DNA of 64,000 nt from Combretum micranthum (taxonomy: Eukaryota; Streptophyta; Magnoliopsida; Myrtales; Combretaceae): positions 558,001 through 622,000 of the forward strand of contig JAMXBD010000405.1 in NCBI GenBank assembly GCA_024138025.1. Direction: 5' to 3'. Positions 12,801 through 23,757 of the stretch are shown piece after piece. Numbering within the stretch: position 1 is the stretch's first letter; every line of letters begins with the position of its first letter. The translations under genes and the position numbers were made by a program. The notes under the pieces were generated by a model, which searched no databases, had not been told where the DNA came from, and saw only the letters and a program-made list of their open reading frames with translations.

Positions 12801-13445
12801 GATGACATGTTATATGCAGATCCCTATCGTTGCTTCCACTGGTGGCCTGGTCAATACAGTTAAAGAAGGTTATACAGGATTCCACATGGGTGCTTTCAAT
12901 GTTGAGGTAGATTTCCATTTCTCTTGCATGTATCAGTCTTTTAAAGCCTTGTACAATCTTAGCAAACATTTGTCATGCTTTACCAGTGCGAGGCTGTGGA
13001 TCCTATTGATGTCGCAGCAGTGGCAAAAACAGTTAAAAGGGCACTTGCCACTTTTGGTACCCCAGCTATGGCAGAGATGATTATAAACAGTATGGATCAA
13101 GACCTCTCTTGGAAGGTAACATATTTTTGCAAAGATTTTGATTCTCGATAAATTATAGGATTCACGACCACTGTGACACAAAAATTTTGTTTTATGCTCT
13201 CATATATATCACTCGACATTCTTTCTCACTTCCTACATGTGATTCTTAAGTGAAACTTATCAAATGGACAACTCATGCGGTTTATATTGTTTTTCAAACA
13301 GTAAGACAATTTCCTTCCGATTGTGCAGGGACCAGCAAAAAAGTGGGAGGAATTGATGTTGAGTCTTGGGTTTGCTGGCAGCAGTCCTGGCATTGATGGG
13401 GAAGAAATTGCTCCTCTCGCAAAAGAAAATGTTGCAACTCCATAG
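9899..13445 (+). pseudogene. GBSSI: Granule-bound starch synthase I pseudogene
   Basis: GBSSI makes amylose in plastids by adding glucose from ADP-glucose to glucan chains on the starch granule. All 13 coding exons are recognisable with GT/AG borders: 9899-10249, 10389-10467, 10556-10653, 10757-10849, 11020-11080, 11155-11255, 11427-11536, 11650-11892, 12015-12188, 12278-12469, 12820-12906, 12987-13115 and 13329-13445. The first exon encodes a Ser/Arg-rich transit peptide and the ADP-glucose-binding motif WSKTGGLGD; exon 11 retains STGGL; the C terminus ends ENVATP as usual. The gene is broken. A 2-bp deletion near 10455-10467 gives TGA at 10464-10466, leaving about 142 residues. One-base deletions lie near 10619 and 11750, and clustered deletions at about 12095-12125. 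Exons between the lesions remain well conserved, so inactivation looks recent. Sequencing error at several sites is the main alternative. Confidence 0.9.
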
Positions 13446-13465
13446 ATTATCTTGACATCCCTTTA

Positions 13466-13784
13466 GTAGCGTTTGGCTGTAAGAATTAAACAATACAAGA
13501 AGGACTAGATAATACAATACAAGAAAAACTGGATGGTATAATTCTTTTGTATTATATTTGATATGCACAATACTTGACAGTATTGGATAAAATTCTTATT
13601 AAAAGATTTTATTTTTGTTTAGTTTCACTATTTTGTTCCATGGAAGATGAGAGACAAAAATTGAAGGCTTTTCCAATCTCATAGAGAGAATTTTGTCCAG
13701 TCTCAGTTACATTTTATAAACTAAACATGATACAATGATCTTGTCTAGTCTAGTACCATAAAAAATTATGCAACCAAACGCTAC
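13466..13784. mobile_element. MITE with TAGCGTTTGG terminal inverted repeats
   Basis: A 319-bp noncoding element 20 bp past the GBSSI stop codon. The left end reads GTAGCGTTTGGCTG, and the right end is the complement of GTAGCGTTTGGTTG. TTA trinucleotides flank it at 13463-13465 and 13786-13788, with one extra base on the right. The TTA flank and the TGTTTGG-like ends suggest a PIF/Harbinger (Tourist) MITE; the family is inferred. It lies in what would be the 3' UTR of the starch synthase gene. Confidence 0.7.
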
Positions 13785-13824
13785 GTTAGACACCTTGTGT
13801 TTCCTTCAACATACAAATACTAAT

Positions 13825-13945
13825 GCTAAGGCCACATAACTCAGTTGGTACTAACATTGTTCTCCAACCAAGGAGAAAATGGTATCAACCTTGAGCAACA
13901 AAGATATATCAAGCCTAATGACAAGTATCCTCTTCCTTTTTAGCT
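13825..13945 (+). mobile_element. Possible tRNA-derived SINE relic
   Basis: TAACTCAGTTGGT at 13837-13849 resembles a pol III A box, and GGTATCAACC at 13881-13890 a decayed B box. The spacing of about 33 bp is suitable. No target duplication or A-tail was defined, so this is tentative. Confidence 0.3.
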
Positions 13946-14108
13946 CAAAGGTCTTGTCTAACTTGCCTTGCCTTTGGAGTTTCTTTAAGTGTTCTTATCA
14001 TTGTATGTTATACTAATGTTGTAGTCTTAAGCATATGCTGTGTAATTCGATATAGCAGCATACTAGGATTGATGCAAGAATTGAAAAAAAAAAAGTTAAT
14101 GCTATCAG

Positions 14109-14664
14109 TGTTGTAGAATCAAAGTAACATTCCACCTACCAAATCTACTATAATTTTATAGATGTATAAAAAGTGAATTATTGTTGTAAACAATCACACT
14201 AAATTTTAATTCTCAAAAAAGGTTAGAGGGATCATAAACAGTCTCACTTAAAATACAATCTCCTTAAACAAAATTTCTCTCTAAATGTAATTTAATAGCA
14301 CAATATGTCACTACAACTATACTTTATAATAACTATTGAAAGAAGATAAAATAAAGAACACAAAAACAAACGAGGTTCAACCAATTATATGTATGTCACC
14401 GGACACTACCGAAGCTTTATTTCACTAAGAAGAACCACAAAGTGAAATAGGAGAAAGAAGAGAATTGCACAAAAGGAGTAATAAGCAAATTTCTACATAT
14501 TTTGTGATGATGAACTAAAGGGAGGGAAGAGCTCCTTTTATGGCTTGAGGAATGCCCTACCATTTTTAAAACTTTCCATACGGGACAACATTCCTTAAAT
14601 ACTTCCTACATTTCAATCACTCTCTCCATTATTTTCCATGTGGGATGAGCCACATTTTTCAACA
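14109..14664 (-). repeat. 3' LTR of copia B
   Basis: It is bounded by TGTTGTAGAATC on the left and TTTTTCAACA on the right. It aligns along its whole length with 27226-27790, with many substitutions and small indels. The purine-rich tract expected before a 3' LTR appears on the minus strand just inside it (CCAAGGTGAAGATT). Confidence 0.8.
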
Positions 14665-14799
14665 AATCTTCACCTTGGCAAATTTCCAAATCTCTAACGT
14701 CCTCACAAACAGTCTTTGATAGTATCTTCAAATCTAGTCTTCAAACTTTTAACAATATTAATCAATCTCAAACAAAATTTGAACTTGAACACAATAACT

Positions 14800-15045
14800 A
14801 CTTTTGTCAACATACCAGTAGGATTCTAAGAGGTTCAAATTTTCTGGATTCTCACTTCATCTTCTTCCAGAATCTCCCATACAAAGTGATATCGAACATT
14901 GATGTGCTTTGTCCTTGCATGATAAACTTGGTTCTTTACTAATTGGATAGCACTTTGATTATCACAATACACTTTAACATAATTTTATTCAAATCTCAGT
15001 TCACTAAGCAACCCTTGAAGCCAAATTGCTTCCTTTACAGCTTTT
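14800..15045 (-). pseudogene. Copia B RNase H, C-terminal part
   Basis: The minus strand encodes the end of the copia RNase H domain. It has the motifs EAIWLQGLLSEL, YCDNQSAIQL and ARTKHINVRYHF, and one internal stop. It ends at the copia A insertion. The preceding residues (VALSIT) continue at 20722, beyond the AAAAG target duplication, which confirms the split. Confidence 0.75.
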
Positions 15046-15282
15046 AGAAATTAAGGAATAATCAAGTCCCAAATTTATGTAAGTGATTAGGATCCTCTAT
15101 ATTTGGAATATTTCATTAATTAGGGCCAACTCTTAAGTTGGTATGTATAGCTTTGTTATCTAAAATATCTAATATCTACGTGTACATATTTTGTACCTGT
15201 GGCGATATGATAAGTAGAACAAAAAAATATTATTCTTTTTAAGATTATTTCATGAGTATTGTTCTCATTATTTTTAGTTTCA
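15046..15282 (+). repeat. 5' LTR of copia A
   Basis: It aligns with 20487-20716 with scattered substitutions; shared blocks include GGATCCTCTATATTTGGA and ATGATAAGTAGAACAAAA. The start is degenerate because the usual TG is lost, and the end is CA before the primer site. The LTR divergence indicates an insertion that is not recent. Confidence 0.78.
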
Positions 15283-15294
15283 TGGTATCAAAGC
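15283..15294 (+). other. Primer binding site of copia A
   Basis: TGGTATCAAAGC differs by one base from TGGTATCAGAGC, the initiator-Met tRNA site used by most plant copia elements. It follows the LTR directly. Confidence 0.75.
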
Positions 15295-15369
15295 TAGCAC
15301 AATCCTGATAATTGAGAGGGCTTTCTTGTTAAATTTCCTAAAGCAATCGTGATACAATGAGGTATTATC

Positions 15370-18300
15370 TCATCCTCTTACTTAACTCAGAAGGAATTAT
15401 GTGGAGAATGGATCATTGACACTAGTGCATCTAATCATATAACTGGTTATATGGATGTTTTTTCAAATTATAGAAAATCCCCTAATAATTTGAAGGTTTT
15501 TGTGGCCGATGGGAGTTCCTCAGTTGTGGCCGGAACTAGTAATGTTATTTGTGGAGAGCTTAATTTCAAATCTATCTTGCATGTTCCTAGTTTACAATTC
15601 AACATTCTTTCTGTGAGTAAGTTAACAAAAAATCAACAATGTATAGTAACTTTTATGTGTGATCATTGCAATTTTCAGGATTCTTCAATGGGGACGATGA
15701 TTGACAATGCTGAGGAATGAAATGGTCTTTACTATCTCATTGGATCTCCTACAACCACAATAATTCCCCGTGTCTCTCCTTGCGTCTAGTTTGTCAAACT
15801 CTGATATTTTTTTATGGCATAAACGCCTAATTCATCTAGATTTTCTTTATATGAAAAAGTTATATTCGCATTTATTCATTAATAAAGCTCCAGCTTTATT
15901 TTCTTGTGAAACTTGCATTCTTGCCAAACAGTGACGAAAAAGCTACCCTGCTCATGAATACAAAATGTCCAAACCTTTTTATCTTGTTCACAATGATATC
16001 TAAGGGGCATCTCGAGTGTCCAATCTAACAAATAAAAAATGGTTTATCACATTTATAGAAGACCATACTCGAACCTATTGGGTGTGCCTTCTAAAAGAAA
16101 AATCTAAAGCCAAACCTCTAATTCAGTAATTTTACAAAATGGTAAAGAATGTTTTCCAATCAAACATCCATATTTTCCATACAAATAATGGGGGAAAGTA
16201 TTTCACACATATGATGGGAAGTTATTTTGTTGAAAAATGGGATCTTTCATCAAACATCATGTATCTATGCCCTTTAACAAAACAGCGTTGCAAAAAGAAA
16301 AAAATCGTCACTTACTGGATGTAGCGAGATCCATCATTTTTAAAAACTCTGTTTCTCACCGCTACTGGGTTGAAGCTGTATTAACCATAGCCTACCTCAT
16401 CATTAGATTTTGTACACCCATAGGTTGTCTAAAAAAAATTCTTTCCCCATGTTAGGTTATTTAGCTCTCTTGCCTACAAAATCTTTGGATGTTTTACATT
16501 TATTCAAAATACAAATCCCACAAAAGGAAAACTAGATCCTAAGGCCATTAAGTGTATTTTTCTGTAGTACTCTTCTACTTAAAAAGGCTATAAATGCTAC
16601 AGTCCACACCTAAAAAAATGATGTGTCTTACGATGTAACCTTCTTGGAAAACCAGTCATTTTACCCGCTTTCTTCTCTTTAAGGGGAGAATTTAAGTGAA
16701 GAGAATTATTGGGATCCATTCGTGTCTATCTCTCATCCTATCTCTCTTCCCATACCATTAATGACCCCATCTAAAAGACTAGTTGAGTCACATCCACCAC
16801 CTACACAACCATCACCTTTAGGGAATTTAGGAGAAGGGGGAAGCCCCTTCAATAGCAATCTCAACAAAACGAGCTCCCAGTGTACTCAAGGAGACCATAA
16901 GTTACTCAGCATGACTAACCATCTAAATCTAACAGGGATCCAACACCACTACCTCAAGTATCACCTCAGATTAATGATTTGGAGATTCCTATTCTTATTC
17001 AAAAAGGGGTGAGATCCTGTACAAAACATCCTACTTCGAATCATTTTTCATATTGCTATTCATCTAACAAATACATTTTTTTTTTGTATCTCAATTGGAT
17101 GATGAGAACATTCCTTCTAATATTCATGAGGCATTGAAGGATGAAAGATGGAGGCTTGCAATTATGGAGGAAATGAAGGCTCTTAAAGATGAAGGCTCTT
17201 AAAGATCTGCCTAAAGGAAAGAAACTAATTGGGTATAAGTGGATTTTCACTGTGAAAATTGGCTCAATTGATAGTATAGACAATATAAAGCTCGACCGGT
17301 GGCTCAAGGCTACACTTAAACATATGGGCTTGATTATGAAGAAACATTTGCATCAGTTGCAAAGTTAAACTCTAGAAGAGCTTTGCTATCTCTAGCAACC
17401 AACCAAGATTAGGAACTCCATCAAATGGATATGTCTAATGCTTTCTTGGATGGAACATTCCAAGATGAAGTTTATATGAAGCTCCCTCCTAGTTTTGAAG
17501 AAATAGGACAAGAAAATGCAATCTACAGGTTACATAAATCTCTTTATGGATTAAAATAGTCCCCTCATGCCTGGTTTACCCACTTTAGTTTAGCAATAAA
17601 GCAATTCAGATACAAGAAAGGGCAAGCCAACCATACTTTATTCATAAAGCAATCAAAGGATGGTAAGAAATCTATTCTAATCATGTATGTTGATGATATG
17701 ATTATCATAAGTGGTGATTTTGAAGAGATTGAGAACCTCAAGAGGTTGCTGCAATCGGAGTTCAAAGTAAAATATCTCGAGAGACTCCAATATTTTCTCA
17801 GGATGGAAATAGCCCAAAGAAAAACTAGCATTTTCATTTCATAAAGAAAATATATCCTGGATCTATTAAAGGAGACAAGAAAGTTGGGCTATAGACCAAC
17901 AACCAGGCCTTTAGAAAAAAAATTGGAAGTATAAAGTTCTGAAGATGATCCTCCCACCAATAAGGAAAGATATCAGCACCTCGTGGGAAAATTGATATCA
18001 AATTGACAATATATATGATGTCAATTTTGTGAGTCAATTTATGCATGCTCTAACCAAGAGGCATCAGGAAGCTATTGATTGGATTCTCAATTACTTAAAG
18101 GGGACATTGGGGAAAGAGTTGTTGTTTAAGAAAAATGATAACAAAGAAGTAGAGGGATTTGCAGATGCAGACTGGGCAGGTTCAATTGAAGACATAAAGC
18201 CTACCACTAGGTATTGTACCAAGCTATGGGGTAACTTAGTTACTTGGTAAAGTAAGAAGCAATCTGTTGTGGTAAAAAGTAATACCGAAGCAGAATATAG

Positions 18301-18635
18301 GGCAATTGCACAATGGATGTGTGAGTTAATTTGGTTGGACAGATTACTGTCAAAATTGAATGTTCCTTTGAAGGGTCCTATGAAACTATACAGTGATAAT
18401 AAATCAGCTATACCAATTGTTCATAACCCTATTCAACATGAGAGGATGATGCATGTTCGGATTGATCGAGATTTTATCAAGATTGAAGTGGAAAGTAGAA
18501 GGATCAGCCTGTCTCAAGTGCCAACAAAGCTACAGGAAGCAGAGGCACTTACTAAAGCTCTCTTGAAACCTGAGTTTTAGTCAAATGTAAGCAAGTTAGG
18601 AATTATAGATATACATTCACTAACTTGAGGGAGAG
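15370..18635 (+). pseudogene. Copia A pol: protease, integrase, RT and RNase H relic
   Basis: Plus-strand copia pol remnant with many stops and frameshifts. The order is: protease WIIDTSASNHIT (about 15409-15445), where the usual D-S/T-G active-site triplet reads D-T-S; pre-integrase segment to 15900; integrase C-terminal part to about 16455; reverse transcriptase (about 17090-17900) with YVDDM near 17685-17700; and RNase H (about 18030-18580) with ADADWAGS, NTEAEYRA and DNKSAIPIVHNP. A polypurine tract, TTGAGGGAGAG (18625-18635), closes the internal region. No gag is present. It cannot encode active enzymes. Confidence 0.82.
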
Positions 18636-20484
18636 TGTTGGTCCCACTTTTATAATCAAGAAAGGGGGGGTCAACTGATTATTAATGAAAATAGTAATTT
18701 TGCTTTTTAAAAATTATTCCCCTTCGGTTTTAAATATGAGAATAATATAAACAATTAAATTGCGGAAATTAAAAAGATAGAGATTAGAGAATCAGGTAGC
18801 GATTTATAGTGGTTCCGTCTTATGCGTCAGTCCACTTTTCCAGCTCTGAGCCAGGCATCCCGTTATCCTACGGGTTTGTTCCAGTATATCCAATAAATTC
18901 CAATTCCAATTACAAGCTTGTACAATCCTCTTTGCTCGATTCTCACAGCTATCATTTAGCTACAATCGATCTACAGAGTCTAAACTCGTAATTGAACTGG
19001 CACTCAAGAAAGCAGAAAAAAATTTCCTTCTTTTACAAATTTCCAAACACAATCGAAGGTTAAAAGAAATGCAAAAGGAATAAGGCTTGCACAGTATCAG
19101 CTTGCAATAATTAGTGTGGGAATTGTTTTCTTGTAAAGTGATCTTGGTTTGTCCTTCTCTCTTTGTCTTGTAACGCATATATCTTTCATCTTCTTCTAAC
19201 GTTCAAGTACTTGTTTAGAGGATAGATTCATATTTCAAATATCTCGGATAAAGATCTATTGTCCCTGATCCTTATTTTGAATTTGAAATAGTGCCGCTTG
19301 CTTTAATGAACTGAAGATGTTCCTTTTATCTTTTGTAATTCTTCCTGATTTGAATTTGAATAACTTGAAACGATGAAATGAAGATAAAGTCTGCTTGATT
19401 CTCGTAATTCACCAAAATCTGGTTATATCTATTTTTCAATTCCTCTATAACATTGTTCTACTGGAGATAGATTTAGATATAAATCGATTTCTGATATTCT
19501 GGTCTTCATCATATCTTCATTTTCAAGATAACTTTTTATCTTGATTTGTTCTTATAAGCCAAATCCATGAAATTAGATAACAGTAATTCTCGTTCTTGTC
19601 TTGAAATGTATCAATTCAAATAACTACTTTGTCTTTAGATGAATCCTGTAATTTATGACTTTGTCTTGAAGAAATATTTCCATTGATGAGAGAGAATCTA
19701 AAAAAACATTTGAATCCCCTAAGATATAATTCCGACTTTAGTGGAACGGATAAGTATAATACCCAAATATACTTATTATTTCGGAGTTGGGCCTTCAAGA
19801 ATCATATTTAAATTGATCTGGTAAAATATGAACCAAAGTTGAAGATGATGAATAATGAATTCGTAAAACAACGTTGCTATCAAAAATTATAGTCGGCCTT
19901 CTGGATTATCCCCCGGACTATCTTCTGGATTGTTCCCATGTTATATTTTCCTAAAATAGATCTTCTGGAATGTTTTCTGAATACTTTTCTAAACAACTTT
20001 TACCTTCTGGACTATCCTCTGGTTATTCTTTTGGTTAACACTTAAAGATCCAAAGCATTATCTTTTCTAAAAGATAAGTTATGTGTCAACTTCTAGATGA
20101 TCTTCTGGATATGTGTTAAAACCATTTTACACATTTTGTACTATCTTTTGTATACCATATAATATGATCTTCTGGATATGTGTTAAAACCATTTTACACC
20201 TTCTGTACCATCTTCTGTATACCATATAATAACTCTTGTTTTTGTTTTTCCTTAAAACGACTTTTTGTATGATCTTCTGGAGTATCTTCTGAATGAACTT
20301 CTTATACTTTAATGGGGCTCTGTTTATGTTCTGTATAATCCTCTGGATTTCCAATATCCTTGATTAAAGCTTGTTATTATTCTAGTTTATGAACTTAACT
20401 TAAATATCCTACACACTTAATAAAATAATTAGATTTCTTTGACTATTTTGTTATTATCAAAACTTCATTTATAGAGAATCAACA
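18636..20484 (-). repeat. Sirevirus-type solo LTR inside the 3' LTR of copia A
   Basis: A block of about 1.85 kb starting TGTTGGTCCC and ending GAATCAACA, with no coding region, lies between the polypurine tract of copia A and the rest of its 3' LTR. The start includes AAGAAAGGGGGGGTCAAC and a TTTATAGTGGTTCCG stretch. Both features, seen on the complement of the LTR, are typical of long Sirevirus-type LTRs. The end resembles 60600-60639. No clean target duplication was found, so the edges are approximate. The block contains a reiterated TCTTCTGGA motif and a 67-bp tandem duplication at about 20099-20232. Confidence 0.6.
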
Positions 20485-20716
20485 TAGGGAATAATCAAGT
20501 CCCGAATTTATGCAATTGATTAGGATCCTCTATATTTGGAGGATTTCATTAATTAGGGCTGACTCTTAGTTTGATATGTATAGCTTTGTTACTTAAAATA
20601 TCTCATATTTAAGTGTATATATTTTGTACCAGTGGTAGTATGATAAGTAGAACAAAAGAAATATTATTCTTTTCAAGATTATTCCATGAGTATCGTTCTC
20701 TCTATTTTTAGTTTTA
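20485..20716 (+). repeat. 3' LTR of copia A (most of it)
   Basis: Matches the 5' LTR from GGAATAATCAAGTCCC onward and ends at 20716, before the CTTTT target copy. Its first few bases are thought to lie at 18636, on the far side of the solo LTR. Confidence 0.75.
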
Positions 20717-20721
20717 CTTTT

Positions 20722-21950
20722 GTAATAGACAGTGCAACCGTTGACTGTAAAGTAGACTTCCAACTGATTGGTGCTCTTACTAGAGTGAATACATAGCCTG
20801 TAGTCAATCTTCGCTTATCTAAATCACCAACTAATCCGAATCACAATAGCCAACTATACTCTGACTATATTCCTATTCAAATATCAATCTAACATCCATT
20901 ATACCCTGGATGTATTATAAAATCCATGTCACAGCTTGGCAATGCTCCTTTCTAAGATCATGCATATATCTACTCGCCACCCCAACTGCCTATGAAATGT
21001 TGGGCCTTGTACAAACTATAGCATACATCAAGCTACCAACAACATTTGCATATGGTATTTTTGACATATATTCTCATTTTGTTTCATTCTTTGGAGACAT
21101 AACAACATTAAGCTTGAAATGAAGAGCAAGAAAAGTACTAATTGGTTTTGACTTTTTATTCATGCCAAAACGCTTTAGCACCCTTCTCAAATATTGTTTT
21201 AGAGTCAAACAAAGCCTCCTTGATCTTTTGTCTCTAGTTATCTCCATGTCAAAATTTTCTTTGTTTCTCCTAGACCTTTCATCCCAAACTCCCTTTTCAA
21301 CTGAGTCTTCAATTTTTCAATTTTTATCTGACTCTTAGAAGTTATCAACATATCATCAACATACAAAAGAAGATATATGAAGATCCATATTATAGCTTGT
21401 TAAAATACACACAGTGGTCGTATTTACTTCCCGAGTACTTTTGCCTTATCACAAACTTTTCAAATCGCTTATACCACTATCTTAGAGATTGCTTCAATCC
21501 ATACAATGATTTTTGAAGTTGAAACAGTAAATTTTCCCTTCTAACAACTTTGAACCCTCCTAGCTGAGTCATGTAGATTTCCTCTTCCAAGTCTCTATGC
21601 AGAAATGCAGTTTCCATACCCAATTAAACCAGTTCAAAATCTAATTGTGCTACTAAAGCTAACAAAATTATAATGGAGAAGTGCTTCGTAATTGTAGAAA
21701 ATGTTTCATTATAATCAACTCTCTCCTTCTGAGCGTAGCCTTTAGCCACCAACCTTGCTTTGTAGCGAACATCATCTTGGTTAAAAAATTCTCTTTTCTT
21801 CACATATACCCATTTTCATCTGATTGCCTTATTTCCATTTGGGAAACTAGCTAGTTTCCATATCTGATTCTTATGAAGGAACTGTATTTACTCGTCCATG
21901 ACAATCCTCCACTTTTCCTTCTCTAAACTCTGGACTGTTTTAGTATTAGT
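20722..21950 (-). pseudogene. Copia B reverse transcriptase and RNase H, N-terminal part
   Basis: Minus-strand continuation of copia B. The RT segment has KARLVAKGYAQKE (about 21720-21760), DLEEEIYMTQ (about 21570-21600) and LYGLKQS (about 21490-21510). The RNase H start has GDLDKRRLTTGYVF. Many stops and frameshifts are present. It ends at the AGTAG target copy of copia C (21951-21955). Confidence 0.75.
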
Positions 21951-21955
21951 AGTAG

Positions 21956-22188
21956 TGTCAGAAAATGTCATGAAAATTTTCCTCATTACTTTTTATTATA
22001 CATGAAGGAAGTATATATACACATTGTACAAGATCAAAAAAGAGGAAAAAAAATCCTATTCCTAGTCAAATCTCCTTATCTTGAAATTAATGCTCCTAAA
22101 TTAATGTTATTAGTCAAATCATTAATGACTCCTAAATTAATGCTATTGGTCAAAACTTTTCTAAATTAATGTAGTCGGTTTTCCAACA
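21956..22188 (-). repeat. 3' LTR of copia C
   Basis: TGTCAGAAAATG to TTTTCCAACA, 233 bp. It is bordered by the target copy AGTAG on the left and, on the right, by CTCCCCCTCAAG, the complement of the polypurine tract. Confidence 0.88.
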
Positions 22189-22195
22189 CTCCCCC

Positions 22196-23686
22196 TCAAG
22201 CTGGTGAATAGATATCAATCATTCCCAGCTTGGATATAATTGTTGAGAAGTTATGAGAACTTAGTCCTTTTGTGAACACATCTGCCAGTTGTTCCTTGGT
22301 AGGCACATAGGGAGTACAAATCAACTTGCTATCCAATTTCTCTTTTATGAAATGTCTATCGATCTCCACATGTTTTGTCCTGTCATGCTGTACTGGATTG
22401 TGCGCAATGCTGATGGCTGATTTATTATCGCAATATAATCTCATCGGTTCGTCCCACTTTATCTTAAGATCTTCAAGAATAATCTTTAACCACAAAAGTT
22501 CACAAACCCCTTGAGCCATAGCCCTGAACTCTGCTTCTGCACTTGATTGAGCCACCACATTTTGTTTCTTGCTCCTCCACGTGACTAAATTACCTCCTAA
22601 GAAAGTGCAATAGCCTGTTGTGGACCGTCGATCAACTAGAGAGCCTGCATAGTTCGCATCCGTATAAGCTTCAAGCGTTAACCCTTCACCTTTCTTAAAT
22701 AAAATTCCCTTTCCTGGACTAGCTTTCAGATAGTGAAGTACACGGTTTATAGCTTGTAGATGAATCTCCTTAGGATTGTGCATGAACTGACTCACAACAC
22801 TCACAGCATAAGCAATGTCTGGCCGTGTGTGTGCCAAGTATATTAGCTTTCCAACCAATTTTTGGAACCTTTCCTTATCAACAACCTTATCATCTTTTGC
22901 CTCTCTCAGTCTATGATTAGGCTCAATCGGAGTTGAAGCTGGTTTACAGGCTAACTTGCCTGTTTCTTTCAGAAGATCAACCACATACTTCTGTTGGGAA
23001 ATGAAAATAACTTGTCGAGATCTAGCTACTTCTATCCCAAGGAAATATTTCAATTTCCCTAAGACTTTAATCTCAAACTCCTTTGCCAAGTAGTTTTTTA
23101 GGATCTCCTTCTCTTTCTCGTCATTTCCAGTAACAATTATGTCATCAACATACACCAAAAGTGCAGTCACTCCCCCTGAAGTTGTATGCTTGATGAATAG
23201 GGTATGATCACCCTGACTTTGTTTATACCCATTATTGAGCATTACCTTACTAAACCGGCCAAACCAAGCCCTTGGGGACTGTTTGAGTCCATATAATGCC
23301 TTTTTTAATCTGCAGACCTTGTTCCCTTTCATCTCCCTTCCAAAGCCCGGTGGAATCTCCATGTATATTTCTTCCTCTAAGTCTCCATGAAGAAAGGCAT
23401 TTTTTACATCAAACTGATGTAAATCCCAATCAAAATTTGCAGCCAATGACAAGAGAATTCTCATTGTATTCATCTTAGCTACTGGTGCAAAGGTCTCTTC
23501 ATAGTCTACTCCATAAGTTTGTGTGTATCCCTTAGCCACCAACCTCGCCTTGTATCTCTCTAGAGACCCATCTGATTTGTACTTTAAGGTAAACACCCAC
23601 TTGCATCCTACTACCTTTTTATTTTCTGGCAGTTCTACAACTTCCCAAGTTCTATTTTTCTCAAGTGCCTCCATTTCTATTCTCAT
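22196..23686 (-). CDS. Copia C reverse transcriptase-RNase H frame (496 aa)
   Basis: An uninterrupted 496-residue frame covering the copia reverse transcriptase and RNase H domains. The RT part shows KARLVAKGYTQTYGVDY, FDVKNAFLHGDLEEEIYM, LYGLKQSPRAW and the catalytic YVDDIIVTGND (about residues 178-188). RNase H follows with YTDANYAGS, TGYCTFLGGN, SSAEAEFRAMAQG and YCDNKSAISIAHNPVQHDRT, then ADVFTKGL near the end. In an intact element this would be the C-terminal part of one gag-pol polyprotein. The first Met is only the start of the longest open stretch; the frame is not a normal gene start. Just upstream, near 23760-23790, a one-base frame change separates it from the preceding segment. 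Whether it is expressed is unknown. Confidence 0.85.
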   Translation of the reverse strand: MRIEMEALEKNRTWEVVELPENKKVVGCKWVFTLKYKSDGSLERYKARLVAKGYTQTYGVDYEETFAPVAKMNTMRILLSLAANFDWDLHQFDVKNAFLHGDLEEEIYMEIPPGFGREMKGNKVCRLKKALYGLKQSPRAWFGRFSKVMLNNGYKQSQGDHTLFIKHTTSGGVTALLVYVDDIIVTGNDEKEKEILKNYLAKEFEIKVLGKLKYFLGIEVARSRQVIFISQQKYVVDLLKETGKLACKPASTPIEPNHRLREAKDDKVVDKERFQKLVGKLIYLAHTRPDIAYAVSVVSQFMHNPKEIHLQAINRVLHYLKASPGKGILFKKGEGLTLEAYTDANYAGSLVDRRSTTGYCTFLGGNLVTWRSKKQNVVAQSSAEAEFRAMAQGVCELLWLKIILEDLKIKWDEPMRLYCDNKSAISIAHNPVQHDRTKHVEIDRHFIKEKLDSKLICTPYVPTKEQLADVFTKGLSSHNFSTIISKLGMIDIYSPA

Positions 23687-23757
23687 AGCCTCTCTCCACT
23701 TCTCATTGGATAAAGCCTCAGATAAATTGTTGGGAATCGAGATGGTATTTAAGTTGG

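Larger units (their letters stand above)
15046..20716 (+). mobile_element. Copia A: Ty1-copia element inserted in copia B
   Basis: A plus-strand element with a 5' LTR (15046-15282), a primer binding site, a decayed pol region, a polypurine tract and a 3' LTR (about 20485-20716). The target duplication CTTTT lies at 15041-15045 and 20717-20721. Excising the element rejoins the RNase H frame of copia B. Only about 110 bp separate the primer site from the protease, so gag is missing. The 3' LTR is split near its start by a solo LTR of another family. Confidence 0.82.

Noticed and set aside
12430..13080. Open frames extending through GBSSI introns
   Set aside because: They run across clear GT/AG introns; only the exon parts match starch synthase.
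20127..20354. Lys/Ile/Gln-rich 75-residue minus-strand frame
   Set aside because: Produced by the reiterated TCCAGAAGAT motif of the solo LTR, not a gene.
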